Assembly (NCBI RefSeq): GCF_000281045.1
Contig: NW_008246165.1
Coordinates: forward strand, 34,748 to 59,440
DNA length: 24,693 bases
Source of the DNA: Saprolegnia diclina VS20
Lineage: Eukaryota > Oomycota > Saprolegniomycetes > Saprolegniales > Saprolegniaceae
Reading direction: 5' to 3'
The notes beneath the pieces are model-generated. The model ran no database searches. It was not told where the DNA came from and saw nothing but the letters and a program-made list of their open reading frames with translations. The stretch's first letter is position 1; the number at the start of each line of letters is the position of its first letter. Both the position numbers and the translations under genes were made by a program. This document shows positions 1-9,790 of this stretch, piece after piece.

Positions 1-86
1 TGCATCGGGAAGCGGTCCGACTTGGGGTTGTGGCGCACAAAGTTGTTGTAGCCCACGAGCTTCATCTTCTTGTTTTCGGCCGACAT
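1..86 (-). CDS. 4-hydroxyphenylpyruvate dioxygenase paralogue, 5' end only
   Basis: The minus strand starts with ATG at 86 and reads 28 codons to the window edge: MSAENKKMKLVGYNNF, then VRHNPKSDRFPM. From KMKLVG to KSD (18 residues) it is identical to the N-terminal part of the complete HPPD gene at 1156-2540. Over these 18 codons I count only two silent base differences. HPPD is the Fe(II) enzyme that converts 4-hydroxyphenylpyruvate to homogentisate in tyrosine breakdown. None of the catalytic residues are in the window, so activity cannot be judged. The N-terminus is short (seven residues before the shared Met), unlike the long basic tail of its neighbour. The two genes are divergent with 1,069 bp between their ATGs. 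Identity as HPPD rests on the paralogue. Confidence 0.85.
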   Translation of the reverse strand, partial: MSAENKKMKLVGYNNFVRHNPKSDRFPM

Positions 87-1155
87 GCTGAGCTGGTGGA
101 GAATTGAGTTGTGAGCTTCTGCCTCGTGGTCGCTGCAAGGTAGAGCGATCAGTAATCACGGGCCGCCGGGCCGAGCGTCCCATCCGAGCTGCAGTATAAA
201 CGAGGTCGCCTTTTTAAAGGGCAAACCTCTGAAACATGATATTGAAGTATCAAAGATAGAGGTTTCTGTGCGGATTTGTAGTCTCTCAGGTGACCTTGTT
301 TACAAACTGGGGCGCGCAGCGACCGCATTTGCAATCGGGACTTTTTGTCCTACCGGAATGACAGAATCCGTGTTCATTTCGGACTTTGTGCAGTGCCGGC
401 CGTACAATTCGGACCGAAATTCGGCTTTGGCGCCGCTGGCGTCACCGATGCAGGCAACTTCAAGCACGCTGTCAGGTGCGCCCGTGGAAATCTCCTGCAA
501 GTGTGGGACCGACGTCGATTTTTTGCTGCGTAATCTGCGACCTTGCATCGCGGCCGGCTACGAGCTCATATCTCGACCAACCAGCTCGACACGCTCTCAA
601 GTCGAGGGTGCGAGAGATCGCGCAGGCACTGACCAAAGATTGGCTGCTTGAACGAGGAGCACAATGATCCTGTTGCGTCTTTTGCATCTAGATATGTCGT
701 CGAAGATGCAGCTATTAGGTGCATCCATCATGGCGAATGCATGGGTGCTTGCTTCACTCTGGGTGCGCTCTTTGGGTGAACCAGTAGAACTTGGTAGTCT
801 ATCGTCTTCTAGCCGAGACGCCTTCTGGTACCGGTGCACAGCCTCCACGGCACACAGCAAAGCATGCGAGAGCATGGAGTAGATTTGGCGCGTGGGGGCA
901 CTTCAACGACGCGTCTGCCTGTCTCGAAGGTCAGTACAGCGTTGGGTCAACGGCGTTGGCTGCCAAGGCACGGAAAAAAGGTGTTGCCTCGAGCGTGTAC
1001 CGCCCTTGGTAGCCGTTGCTTCACAGTTGGTTGCATCGAACAAGAGCGTTCAGGTCCACTCGATGTTGGGCGCCATTTTGGCGGTTGCGGGTTAAAGATA
1101 GCCAACGGCAACCAAGCGCTGACCACGATGGCTGCTCAGATTGAAATCATCTACC
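87..1155. other. Divergent intergenic region between two HPPD genes
   Basis: This 1,069-bp stretch lies between the start codons of the two head-to-head HPPD genes and presumably carries both promoters. The short open frames inside it differ in composition from the neighbouring genes and resemble no protein I recognise. No long inverted repeat links the two ends by eye. I see no tRNA or mobile-element signature here. Confidence 0.6.
101..108 (-). promoter_or_regulatory. Possible oomycete-type initiator of the minus-strand HPPD gene
   Basis: The minus strand reads CTCAATTC 15-22 bases upstream of the ATG at 86. This fits YTCANTYY, the initiator pattern described for oomycete promoters. The short distance to the ATG agrees with short 5' leaders. 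An 8-mer is weak evidence; this is a candidate only. Confidence 0.3.
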
Positions 1156-2540
1156 ATGTCGACAAGCCCCAAGAAAGCAAGCCCCAAGAAGGCGTCGAGT
1201 CCGACCAAGCGCGCGGCGTCTCCGAAAAAGCCGGCCGAGAGTCCATCCAAGAAGAAGATGAAGCTCGTCGGCTACAACAACTTTGTGCGTCACAACCCCA
1301 AGTCGGACAAGTTTGACGCACGCAAGTTCCACCACATTGAGTTCTACTGCCAGGACGCGACCAACGTCTCCAAGCGCTTTGGCTGGGGCGCCGGCCTCAA
1401 GTGCGTCGCCAAGTCGGACCAGTCGACCGGCAACCACAGCTACGCCAGTTATGTCATGCAAACCGGCGAGCTCCAGCTCGTCATCACAGCGCCCTACTCG
1501 CGCGCCAACAAGAAGGCCGACCAAGTGCCGCCGCACCCGGGCTACGATATCAACCACGCGCACGAGTTCAACAACAAGCACGGCCTTGCGGTGCGTGCGA
1601 TGGCCGTCACCGTCGGCGATGCCAAGAATGCATACGAGGTACGCTAACTGCATCGTGGTGCCGTCAACGCACTGACCCTGTCGCGTAGGTGTCGGTCAAG
1701 AACGGCGCCGTCGGTGTCTGCGAGCCCAAGACGCTCAAGGACGCCAAGACAGGCACGTCGCTCGTGATTGCCGAAGTGAAATTCTATGGCGACGTCGTCC
1801 TCCGCTACGTGAGTGGCGACTACAAGGGCCGCTTTTTCCCGGGCTACGAAGATGTCGAGGGTCCGGACGTCAGCATTGGTATCGAGCGCCTCGACCACGC
1901 CGTTGGCAATGTCCCCAAGCTCATTGACGCCGTCCAGTACGTCTGCGACTTTACCGGTTGGCACGAGTTTGCCGAGTTTACGACCGATGACGTCGGTACC
2001 GTCGACAGCGGCCTCAACTCGATGGTCCTCGCCAACAACTCGGAAATGATCCTCCTCCCGATGAACGAGCCGACCTTTGGCACGAAGCGCAAGAGCCAGA
2101 TCCAGACCTTCCTCGAGCAAAACGAAGGCGCGGGCCTCCAGCACATGGCGCTCAAGACCAACGACATCTTCCACACGCTCGCCGAGATGCGCAAGCGCAC
2201 GCACCTCGGCGGCTTTGACTTTATGCCCAAGCCGTCGGACGCGTACTACAAGAACCTCCCGACCAAGATTGGTGATACGTTTACGGCCGATCAGTACAAA
2301 AAGATCGAGCAACTCGGCCTCCTCGTCGACAAGGACGACCAGGGCATCCTTCTCCAAATCTTCACCAAGCCGCTCGGCGACCGCCCGACGTGCTTTTTCG
2401 AGATCATTGAGCGCGTCGGCTGCATGGAGGAGCTGAACGGCCGCTTGGAGCAGGCTGCCGGCTGCGGCGGCTTTGGCAAGGGCAACTTCTCGGAGCTTTT
2501 CAAGTCGATCGAGGACTACGAGCGCACGCTCGACGTCTAA
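1156..2540 (+). CDS. HPD: 4-hydroxyphenylpyruvate dioxygenase with SPKK-rich N-terminal tail
   Basis: Two exons, 1156-1638 and 1689-2540, joined in phase 0 across a 50-nt intron (GTACGC...GTAG), give 444 residues. The enzyme converts 4-hydroxyphenylpyruvate to homogentisate in tyrosine catabolism and belongs to the vicinal-oxygen-chelate fold. All three expected iron ligands are visible: His231 (in RLDHAVGN), His313 (in GLQHMAL) and Glu399 (in CFFEIIER). The C-terminal GFGKGNFSELFKSIEDYE is the family signature. Residues 1-34 are an extra basic tail with five S-P-x-K motifs (SPKK three times, SPTK, SPSK). It resembles histone H1 tails more than a mitochondrial presequence because it is proline-rich. 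Met35 (codon at 1258-1260) lies at the start of the conserved body and could be an alternative start giving a normal-length enzyme. The ATG at 1156 was chosen as the first Met followed by coding-like sequence. The gene is divergent from a second HPPD at 1-86. Confidence 0.95.
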
Positions 2541-3480
2541 ATCGCTCGCCAAAAAGGAACACAAAACACAAAAACTCTGCACCTTTACTCAAGACCCACG
2601 ATTTCATTCGATGGGACGTATAACAAATGATAATAACCTTCATTATACCCACGAAGTGCCATCGATGCGACTAAGTGCACCGATACATTGGCATCGTCAA
2701 ATCAATTCTTCTTGTGAGCCGCGTAAAAAATCTAGTACCTAGCTCTGTCTGAGCCCAGGGACCAGCCATTGGAATCAGAAGCCCGCGTAAGAAGATGATC
2801 GTTAGATGAACGACCACATCAGCACAGAATACGTGATGGACCAATCCCCGATCAGTGCTGCGACGTGAGTGACCGTTCGAGAGCTGGATAACCGTCATGA
2901 TGAAAAGCAACAGGATATACACCCGACTATGGAAGGACAAGCCATTCTGCGTCAAATTATTACGTTCATGCTCGCGATACCCGACTCTGAACGCGCCAAG
3001 GAGACTCCGTAGTAGGTAGCGCGATCTTTGCGCTCTTTCGAACGTGGCACCTCGATATGGGTGGCAGTGAAACTACGCTGGGTTCTCCGCCGCGAACTAT
3101 CAGATGACAGCTCCTCCGAGTATCTGTGCTTGGTGCAACACATGTCTTTGGCGGCCCAACGACGCGTCGCACCAAGAGAATACACATTTTATTCATTTGC
3201 GTCGCACCCTCCTCGAGTCGACGTCGGTTGATTCGACTCCAAGAGTCATCGTGGCTGGTCATTTCGCCTTCGTTCCCCTATTCCCCATCGCGAGATTCGA
3301 ATGCGAACGGTGTGTTCACCGACCGGTTCTCTTCGTACGAGCTGAGTTGGTATGACACACTCGTGTCTCTTGCGCGCCGTGCGCTCCGCTCCTCCGTTCG
3401 TCAATGCCTAAATATACGCGGTTGTTGAGCTATTCTGGGGCGCATTTTCGAAACCCTGACCATTGCCTTGAGTACCTCGC
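2541..3480. other. Intergenic region between HPPD and EF-hand genes
   Basis: No supported gene in 940 bp. Open frames are short, on both strands, and lack the codon style of the flanking genes. An AT-rich patch (CTAAATATACG) near 3410-3420 and CGCATTTTCG near 3440 lie 35-75 bp upstream of the next ATG and may be part of its core promoter. This is speculative. Confidence 0.5.
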
Positions 3481-4421
3481 ATGGGCTGCCTCCAGTCCAA
3501 GGTCGAGACGGCGCCGACGACGCCGGTTCGCGAGACGTACGAAGACGTCGAGTTGACTGCATCGCAGAAGCGGCACAGCATCGTCAAGCCCGTCGAGTCG
3601 TGGATCATGAATCAGTCCGAGTACGTCGCCAAGTCCAACATTGACAAGCGCATCATCGAGATCCTTCAAGGCCGCAAGAAGACCATGGTCGACAACAACA
3701 CGTTCAACAAGTGCACCAACTTTGAGCGCGTCGCCCTGCAGTTTGGCAACGTCGAGATCGCGTTCATGTCGATCCGCGAAATGTACGAGCGCCACTGCGA
3801 CGTACGTGATGACGACAATGTGTCGACATTTGTACAATATTTATGTGGGCATAGGCCAAGGCCATGACGCTCGACAACTTTTGCAGCGCGCTCACGTCGT
3901 TTGGCGTCACAACTGACGAGAACGCGGTGAAGGACATCTTCAACGAGTCCGACATCATCCGCGACAATGCGCTCAACTTTAACGAGTTCGCCGTCTCGCT
4001 CGCGATCTGCTACCTTCTCGACATCATCCCCAACCTCTTCCACGCGCGCGGTGGCGGCGACGAAGACGATGCACCCGGCGCCGACTACAAGGAGATCGAG
4101 CGCGACGACGCACTCAAGATTTCCAAGGCGTTCGAGACGGTCGTGAACGCGTATCTGATGTTTGACCAGGACGCTAGTGGCATCATCAAGTGGGGCGAAA
4201 TGAAAGAGGTAGTGGTGCCCGTACGAGCTAGGTTGAGATCACGGGCGTAGATTCTCAACAAGCCCGAGAGCTCGAAACTCAAGTCCAACGCAGCCCACGC
4301 AAAGTTCTTCAACGTCGAGCGATGGAAGGAGCTCGACTGGAACAAGGACGGGAGCATCAACTTTCAAGAGTTCTTTCTCGCGTTTCAAAAGTGGGTCGGG
4401 ATCGACGAAGACGAGGGATAG
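3481..4421 (+). CDS. EF-hand calcium-binding protein with N-terminal lipidation motif
   Basis: Three exons (3481-3801, 3855-4208, 4251-4421) are joined in phase 0 across introns of 53 and 42 nt, giving 281 residues. The start MGCLQSK fits N-myristoylation of Gly2 (Ser at position 6) with palmitoylation of Cys3, which would place the protein on a membrane. Three EF-hand loops can be read. Residues 140-151 (DIIRDNALNFNE) are degenerate at loop position 3. Residues 211-222 (DQDASGIIKWGE) and 254-265 (DWNKDGSINFQE) are canonical. An acidic insert GGGDEDDAPGAD lies near 172-183. The likely role is a membrane-tethered calcium sensor; no kinase or other enzyme domain is present. It resembles calcineurin-B/CBL-type sensors in general layout but I cannot assign a subfamily. 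The 42-nt intron is a multiple of three but ends in an in-frame TAG, so its retention would truncate the protein. Confidence 0.88.
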
Positions 4422-5345
4422 ACCGCTGCGTATTTATAAAAAAACTCGTGGAACTGGTACAGTAGGTAATCTATGGTTTGGGGTCATTTTCGAATCTCAC
4501 TGCAGATTGCCATTTTCTAGTCGGTGATCTCGACTCGAACCTACTGGCCGAACCGAGGGTTGTCAGTCGTCAACGAGACTCACTGCAGTCGAAGTGCGTT
4601 CGACAGAGACGTGCATCGCTATTCTTGGGTATCCACATGGGTCGAGATGCCATCGCGCTGGGTTGATATACTGATACAATCATCAATACAGGGGAAGGTG
4701 TGGCGTCGTAAATGACACTAAAGCTCAAACTACATTGGTTGATTCATTCAATCAGAGGACGGGTGCATTCGACGAGATTATGCACGAGTTCGCACTCAAC
4801 ATCGTTTTGCCCTTGTCGACTTGTATATTGTTGCGCGCTCGCCCAGCTGCAGCAGTGGCGCGAGCTGTGGCGGCAGCAGCGAACAGTGGAACGCGTGACC
4901 GTCCAAGCTGATGAGTAAGCGCTGTGTGAGGCAGCATCGCGTGGCCAGTACGAGCCCAACTTGTGATACCACGAGCCCACGATCGATAGATAGTTCGTTA
5001 GATAGATAAATAGATAGATAGATATTGTGTTTGTTCGCGTTCATCAACACAGCTGTGCGAGGTGTCGTGATCTCGATGCGGATAGGTTTTGGTCAGTTGA
5101 CCAGACGACCGTCAAGGCAAGGGAGTAATTCCACGTCGTCTAGGACATATCGTTTGACGGCAACCAACATCTAGCGTTAATGTGGTCAGTCGCGCTCTCT
5201 CTCAACGACTCGTCCGAGTGCTCCTTGCGCCCAAACTAGCACACCGAACTAACAATAAGCATTTTTGAGGTGCAATCAGTTTTGGAGCCTATCTTTAGCG
5301 TGTCGTGGCAGGTGGAAAAGGCTTCGAAACTGCAGCTGCCGACGC
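4422..5345. other. Intergenic region between EF-hand and UBL/p25/PH genes
   Basis: No supported gene. The A-rich TATTTATAAAAAAAC at about 4431-4445, just after the EF-hand stop, may hold its polyadenylation signal. A GATA microsatellite lies at 4985-5024. The rest is unremarkable and has no coding-like frame. Confidence 0.5.
4985..5024. repeat. GATA tetranucleotide microsatellite
   Basis: Interrupted GATA/GATAGATA units run for about 40 bp and end in GATATTG. The array lies about 320 bp upstream of the next gene and is non-coding. Confidence 0.85.
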
Positions 5346-7604
5346 ATGCTCGCGCCCGACCGGCTCGCGGGGCGCAGCGCCATTGACGCCAAAGGTTCCT
5401 TTTGCTACTCCTCGTGACAAGCGCACACAGGATCGCTCTAGATGTGGTCCGCGTCGCGCTCGAACCCAGAGGTATCATTGGCTTTATCCAGATCCCGTCG
5501 CTCGCGTCGCATGCAATGACGCTGGCCGAGGCGCGCACGATCATTGCTGCCACGATCGACCACGTGCCCGACGACGTCCAGTTCCTCTATGGCGAGATGG
5601 GGCTACCAATTGGCAGGACGCAAGAGCCATACCACCACGTCGTCGACCACTACCCGTGTATAAAGCTCCGTCCTGCTCCGTCGATCGCCAAGAAACTCAA
5701 GCCCACGACATGTACGACGCTACGTTCGCACCTTGTCTAACCCCCTGTAGACCAAATCTCGGTCTTAAACGGACAGACCCAAGGGCTCTTTGCGTCGTGG
5801 ATCCCAAGTACGTATACGTTCCAGCAGCTGCGGCGGGACGCGGCGCGCTACTGGGATATCCCACATGACGCCGCGACGCTTGTCGATCCGGACGGCTGCG
5901 CGTGGCCGGACGAAGCCTGCATTGCGTCCACGCTGCTCGAAAACGAGACGTTGGCGGCTACGACGCGCCTCGTGCTGCGCCACAAGAAGCACTTGCACGG
6001 ACCAACGAGCGTCGCAGCCCGGCCTCGCGCACCCACAAAGAACCTCGACGAGCGACTATGGTACATCTTTACGTTCTACTGTGTTCACGGCGACGCGCTC
6101 GATGTGCTCGGCATGACAGCGTACCAGTTCCACCGCTTTTTGCGCGACTGCCGGCTCTTCTCGTCGGCCTTTACGCCAGCCATGGGCGACGTCATCTATG
6201 CGTTTGAAGCCAAAGGCAAACTCGCCAAGCCGCTCGCCGCCTCCCGGCGCGCAACCGCCAAGCTGGACTACGACGGCTTCCTCAACGCGCTGGCGACGAT
6301 CGCTGCTCGGCGCTACGCCTCGGACGCGCTCGCGACTTTGCTCTCGACGCACGTGTTGCCGCGGGCCTCCTCGTGGCCGCTGCCCACGTGGCACTTCCAC
6401 ACGTCGCTCCTGCAGCAAGACGACGTGGCGCGCTTTGTGGGCAAGTTTGAATCCATGCTGCGCGATATTTTCGTATTTTACACCAACCAGCCTCTTTCCG
6501 ACACCGAAGCCGAGAGCACGATGGCGTTCAGCGACTATAGTCGATTTGTCAACGACTTTCACATCACGGAGCTTTTGCTCTCGACGCACGAGTGTCCCGA
6601 GCTCTTTCTTGCGTCATGTCAGTGCACGGGCCGGCGGGACACGATGCATTTTGATGCGTTCCTTGACGTCCTCGGGCGCGCCGGCCTCGTGGGGCTGACG
6701 CGCTATCGTCATCTGCAGCCACTTCAGTGCGTCAAGGCAGTGTTCCACCATATGACACGCGGTCTCAAGAGCTCGCGGGCGCTCGGGATCATCGCCAACC
6801 ATGGTCCAAGCGCGTTGTACGCGGCCCGCTTTTACGCCGGCTGCGTCGCGTTTAGCCACAAATTCCTCGACGTCTGGCGCATTGAGGGGTCCCCCGACTA
6901 CATCACGGGAGTGCTTCCGATACTGCAGGACAAGAGCACGCGCGGACGCGATATGCTAACGCAGATGATGGTGCGTGCGGAAGCCGCGCCCGTCGCACCC
7001 CTTCCACCCCCCGGGTCGCCCCCCACAGCGGCACGGCCACCTTCGGCACCAAGCACGACAACGATGACCCCGACCAATACAAAGGCCAAAACGCTCGTGG
7101 CACCTCGCGATCAACCCCCGGTGATGTCGTCCCGTGAGCGGACGCAAAAACTGAACCCGTCGATCGCTCGGGGTCCTCGACTCTTGCGCCTGTCACTGGA
7201 CGAGCACCGGTTGACGCTTACGCAAGGCAATGTTTTTCGTAAATTTGGGACGTGGGGTCAACCCCAGAGACGCTACGTGTGGTGTTCGGACGACAGCGAC
7301 GTGTTGTCGTGGCGCAGCCTCAAGAGCAAGAAGGCCGAGGAGAGCTTTACTCTGTATGCGATCCAAGCCGTGCTTCCGGGCAACACGGAGACGACAAAGT
7401 ACGCCTTCATGAAGCACCTCTCGGACGGTACAGTTTGTGCTAGTACAAGGATGGGTAGCTGACTGGTGCGTAGAGAAAAACCTCCGGCGGTGCTTCTCTA
7501 TCATAACCAAGGATCGGCGACTCGACTTGGAAGCCGACTCGGACGCGATCTGCGACCGGTGGATACAGGCGCTCACGAGCTACCTCACAAGCGGACGCGC
7601 ATGA
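5346..7604 (+). CDS. Multidomain protein: ubiquitin-like, p25-alpha/TPPP-like and C-terminal PH regions
   Basis: Four exons (5346-5394, 5442-5711, 5751-7427, 7474-7604) are joined in phase 1 across introns of 47, 39 and 46 nt, giving 708 residues. The conserved frame of exon 2 lacks a good upstream ATG. The ATG at 5346 with a GT at 5395 and a TAG acceptor ending at 5441 restores frame exactly (MLAPDRLAGRSAIDAK then DVVRVALEP), so I chose it. Residues about 17-105 and 107-185 look like two ubiquitin-like beta-grasp regions (FLYGEMGLPIGR; TFQQLRRDAARYWDIP). Residues 205-300 (LWYIFTFYCVHGD...LDYDGFLNALATIAARRY) match the p25-alpha/TPPP pattern known from microtubule- and cilium-associated proteins. 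Residues about 335-423 look like a diverged second copy. A proline/threonine-rich linker (about 515-560) leads to a PH domain (about 580-703) with RRYVWCSDDSDVLSWR, and WIQALTSYL in the final helix. The likely role is a cytoplasmic scaffold linking membrane lipid to cytoskeleton. Domain calls are by eye; PH is the surest. Confidence 0.8.
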
Positions 7605-8892
7605 ATGGAGATCCTGTAAAGATGAGTCGAGTATCTTGAACGTTTTGTCCATTGAATGCAAAGTGTTTGTTATTGTGATCAGACGATTTCTACTAGTATA
7701 GACAGATTCCACCCTGGATTCCATCGACGATGTTGTCAGCGGCAGCGTTCATGACATGCCAGCGTCACGACGTTTGACTGGCATCGCTCGACACCCCGAA
7801 TTCGTCAGGTCACCACGCTGCAAGCTCGATCCACTGCAAGCCAAATGCGCCTCCACATCATGGGCTACGTCAGTGCGTCGTGCGATCTACAGGATATGCT
7901 CCTTACACATGTAGAGTGTGAGCACCTACGTTTTGTGGTGTAGCTACGCGGCCCGCAGAGCCCTTCTGCGACCGACGAGGGTTCTTGTGACACCCAATGC
8001 TCGTCGATAGGCCATAGGGCATCTTGTTGCAGCGCGATGGCGACTTGAGGTAGGTTGCCCTTTCACTGCAACGCAGGTCCGGACGAAGCTCGTGGCGAGC
8101 CCTGTGGAGGCACCGATCGCTGTATTGTTCCTAGACTAGCACATCGTCGACCTCGTCCACGCCGTACCTTGTTTCACCGTCGCTTCATGCATCGCTTTCC
8201 CTTCTCTGGTTCAAGATATGGGAGGTGCAGCTGGCATCCCCTTCGAAGGCTCCAAAACTACTTACAACCGACTTACTGACTTACAACAGGTGCGCGGTCG
8301 TGGTCTGTGGACGCTTCTGTCGTCGTTCTTGACCCGGACACTCGCCAACTGACGCTACATGCAGCACGGGTCTGTCTATGCGACGATTGTGCGCGAAGGC
8401 TTGGTTGCGTGGACTAAAATTTTGCTCCAAAGTTACACAGCAGTGTCTTTTCAAATCTTTTCAAGCGTCTCTGCCCCTGCTCTGCCGTCTTTTTGCGGTA
8501 ATTTTCACTGGCAACTGGCAACGACAGGTGCGAACTGTGCCAACATACATGCAGCACGTGGGTCAGCCATGACAATGAGAATTCGACGCCGCCAAAAGCC
8601 TATTTGACAACGCTCTCAAACGATCTCTAGGACGGCACTGAAGCTCACTGCTACCATGGTAGTACTCGCACTCACTGACCACGACAGGTTGCGCGATCAA
8701 GGCGCCGTGGTTCATTGTCCAGACAGATCTGATGCATCACGACGCCACATGTTTGGCCGTATGACAAAAGGTACGGGGCAACAACATACCGTACATCGTA
8801 CATTCTATCCCGCATAAATCTCAATAGCATTTTACGGTCGGGCCACCGTACAACGCCGTACTGTACGTACCCACGAGCCATTGTCGAGTGTC
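7605..8892. other. Gene-poor region left of the mobile-element remnant
   Basis: No supported gene. Open frames are short and unlike the local codon style. Two short similar segments occur: CAGGTGCGCGG near 8286 versus CAGGTGCGAAC near 8526, and ACATGCAGCACG near 8357 versus 8547. They suggest a small degenerate local duplication. A cluster of GTAC-containing motifs begins near 8770. Confidence 0.45.
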
Positions 8893-8951
8893 CACATTGA
8901 TGTCCGTACCATCTGTCTCAACGGGATCTTTCAAATATTACCAGCTACCGC

Positions 8952-8996
8952 CACATCGATGTCACAGTATCCAGCCTGTTCAACCGGTAAAGAGAT
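8952..8996 (+). repeat. Left arm of 45-bp inverted repeat
   Basis: This is identical over 45 bases to the reverse complement of 9746-9790. It starts CACATCGATGTCACAG and ends GGTAAAGAGAT. After 8996 the match stops and resumes at 9169-9191. Confidence 0.92.
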
Positions 8997-9168
8997 GGTA
9001 AATAGATACTGCGTTCATGCCTGCTAGACAGGTGTGCAAGCTTTTTTATTGCGGGTGTGTCAAGCTCGCATTCGATTAATTTCTCTCCGCTCGCCAGCTG
9101 TCGGATCCAATGCCAGCAGTTGGCGTGTATCAGTAAATATCCCACAACATACATAGGTCAAGGTATAC

Positions 9169-9191
9169 AGTCGAACTTGTCTAACTGCATA
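9169..9191 (+). repeat. Displaced continuation of the left inverted-repeat arm
   Basis: The 23-bp segment beginning AGTCGAACTTGTC matches the reverse complement of 9722-9744, which directly adjoins the 45-bp right arm. On the left it is separated from 8996 by about 172 bp, so one arm has gained or the other lost sequence. Confidence 0.85.
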
Positions 9192-9300
9192 TCCCGAAAC
9201 TCAATAATCCTCTTGTGCGTGATATATCAGCCATTTATTTTTTCAGACTTCATAAATATTTAAATAAAAGGCGATTCAATGGCATTCTCCCAAGGGAGGT

Positions 9301-9648
9301 GAGGAAGATGAGGCCCAAGGCGAGGAAGATGACGCCGAGGTCAGTCACAGGCTTTGACGAAGGTCGAAGTTCCCAAGGAGATACCGGTAGAGCTGCGCGC
9401 TCGGCCGGAGGGCAAGCGATCGAGAAATATTTCGAAAAAAAAACGAATGTCTACGAAAGGTTCGTGATCCTCGACTTCTACTACGCGAACGACAGCAAAC
9501 AAAGGCGCACAGCTTAATTCTACCACGCCCACGGGTTTCCGACCTTGAGCCAATGCACCGTTTCGCGGTCTTACTCATGCTACGCGACAAGGCTAAGTGG
9601 CGCAGCAAGGCGCTGCATGCACTCGACATCATGCCACTACGTGATTAA
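9301..9648 (+). pseudogene. Broken transposase-like DNA-binding protein remnant
   Basis: Coding-like pieces run in order but in changing frames. 9301-9354 gives an acidic EEDEAQGEEDDAEV. 9351-9430 gives KVEVPKEIPVELRARPEGKR. 9422-9517 gives EKYFEKKTNVYERFVILDFY then YANDSKQRRTA and a TAA stop. 9518-9567 gives FYHAHGFPTLSQCTVSR. 9568-9648 gives VLLMLRDKAKWRSKALHALD then IMPLRD and a stop. A basic patch followed by ILDFY...TVSR...LRDKAKWR resembles the N-terminal helix-turn-helix region of pogo/Tigger-type transposases. At least two frameshifts and one internal stop break it, and no DDE catalytic domain is present. It lies inside the inverted repeats. The family assignment is inference; the frame damage is directly visible. 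Confidence 0.45.
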
Positions 9649-9721
9649 AAATGTACGCTTCACTTTTATATTTTGAGCCTCTCACAATTGATATTTCTCT
9701 CAAATCTATCAAAAATACGCT

Positions 9722-9790
9722 ATGCAGTTAGACAAGTTCGACTCTATCTCTTTACCGGTTGAACAGGCTGGATACTGTGACATCGATGTG
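9722..9790 (-). repeat. Right arm of the inverted repeat
   Basis: 9746-9790 is the perfect 45-bp reverse complement of 8952-8996. 9722-9744 extends the match to 9169-9191. The arm ends 114 bp before the glycosyltransferase ATG, and its diverged outer unit ends about 60 bp before it. Confidence 0.92.

Noticed and set aside
1644-2582. Long minus-strand open frame (312 codons) opposite HPPD exon 2
   Set aside because: It mirrors the GC-rich codon use of the HPPD coding strand. The sense strand has complete HPPD motifs and the antisense product is low-complexity.
8283-8700. Repeated CAGGTGCG / CAGGTTGCG segments as a tandem repeat or CRISPR-like array
   Set aside because: There are only three short copies at irregular spacing and no conserved repeat length.
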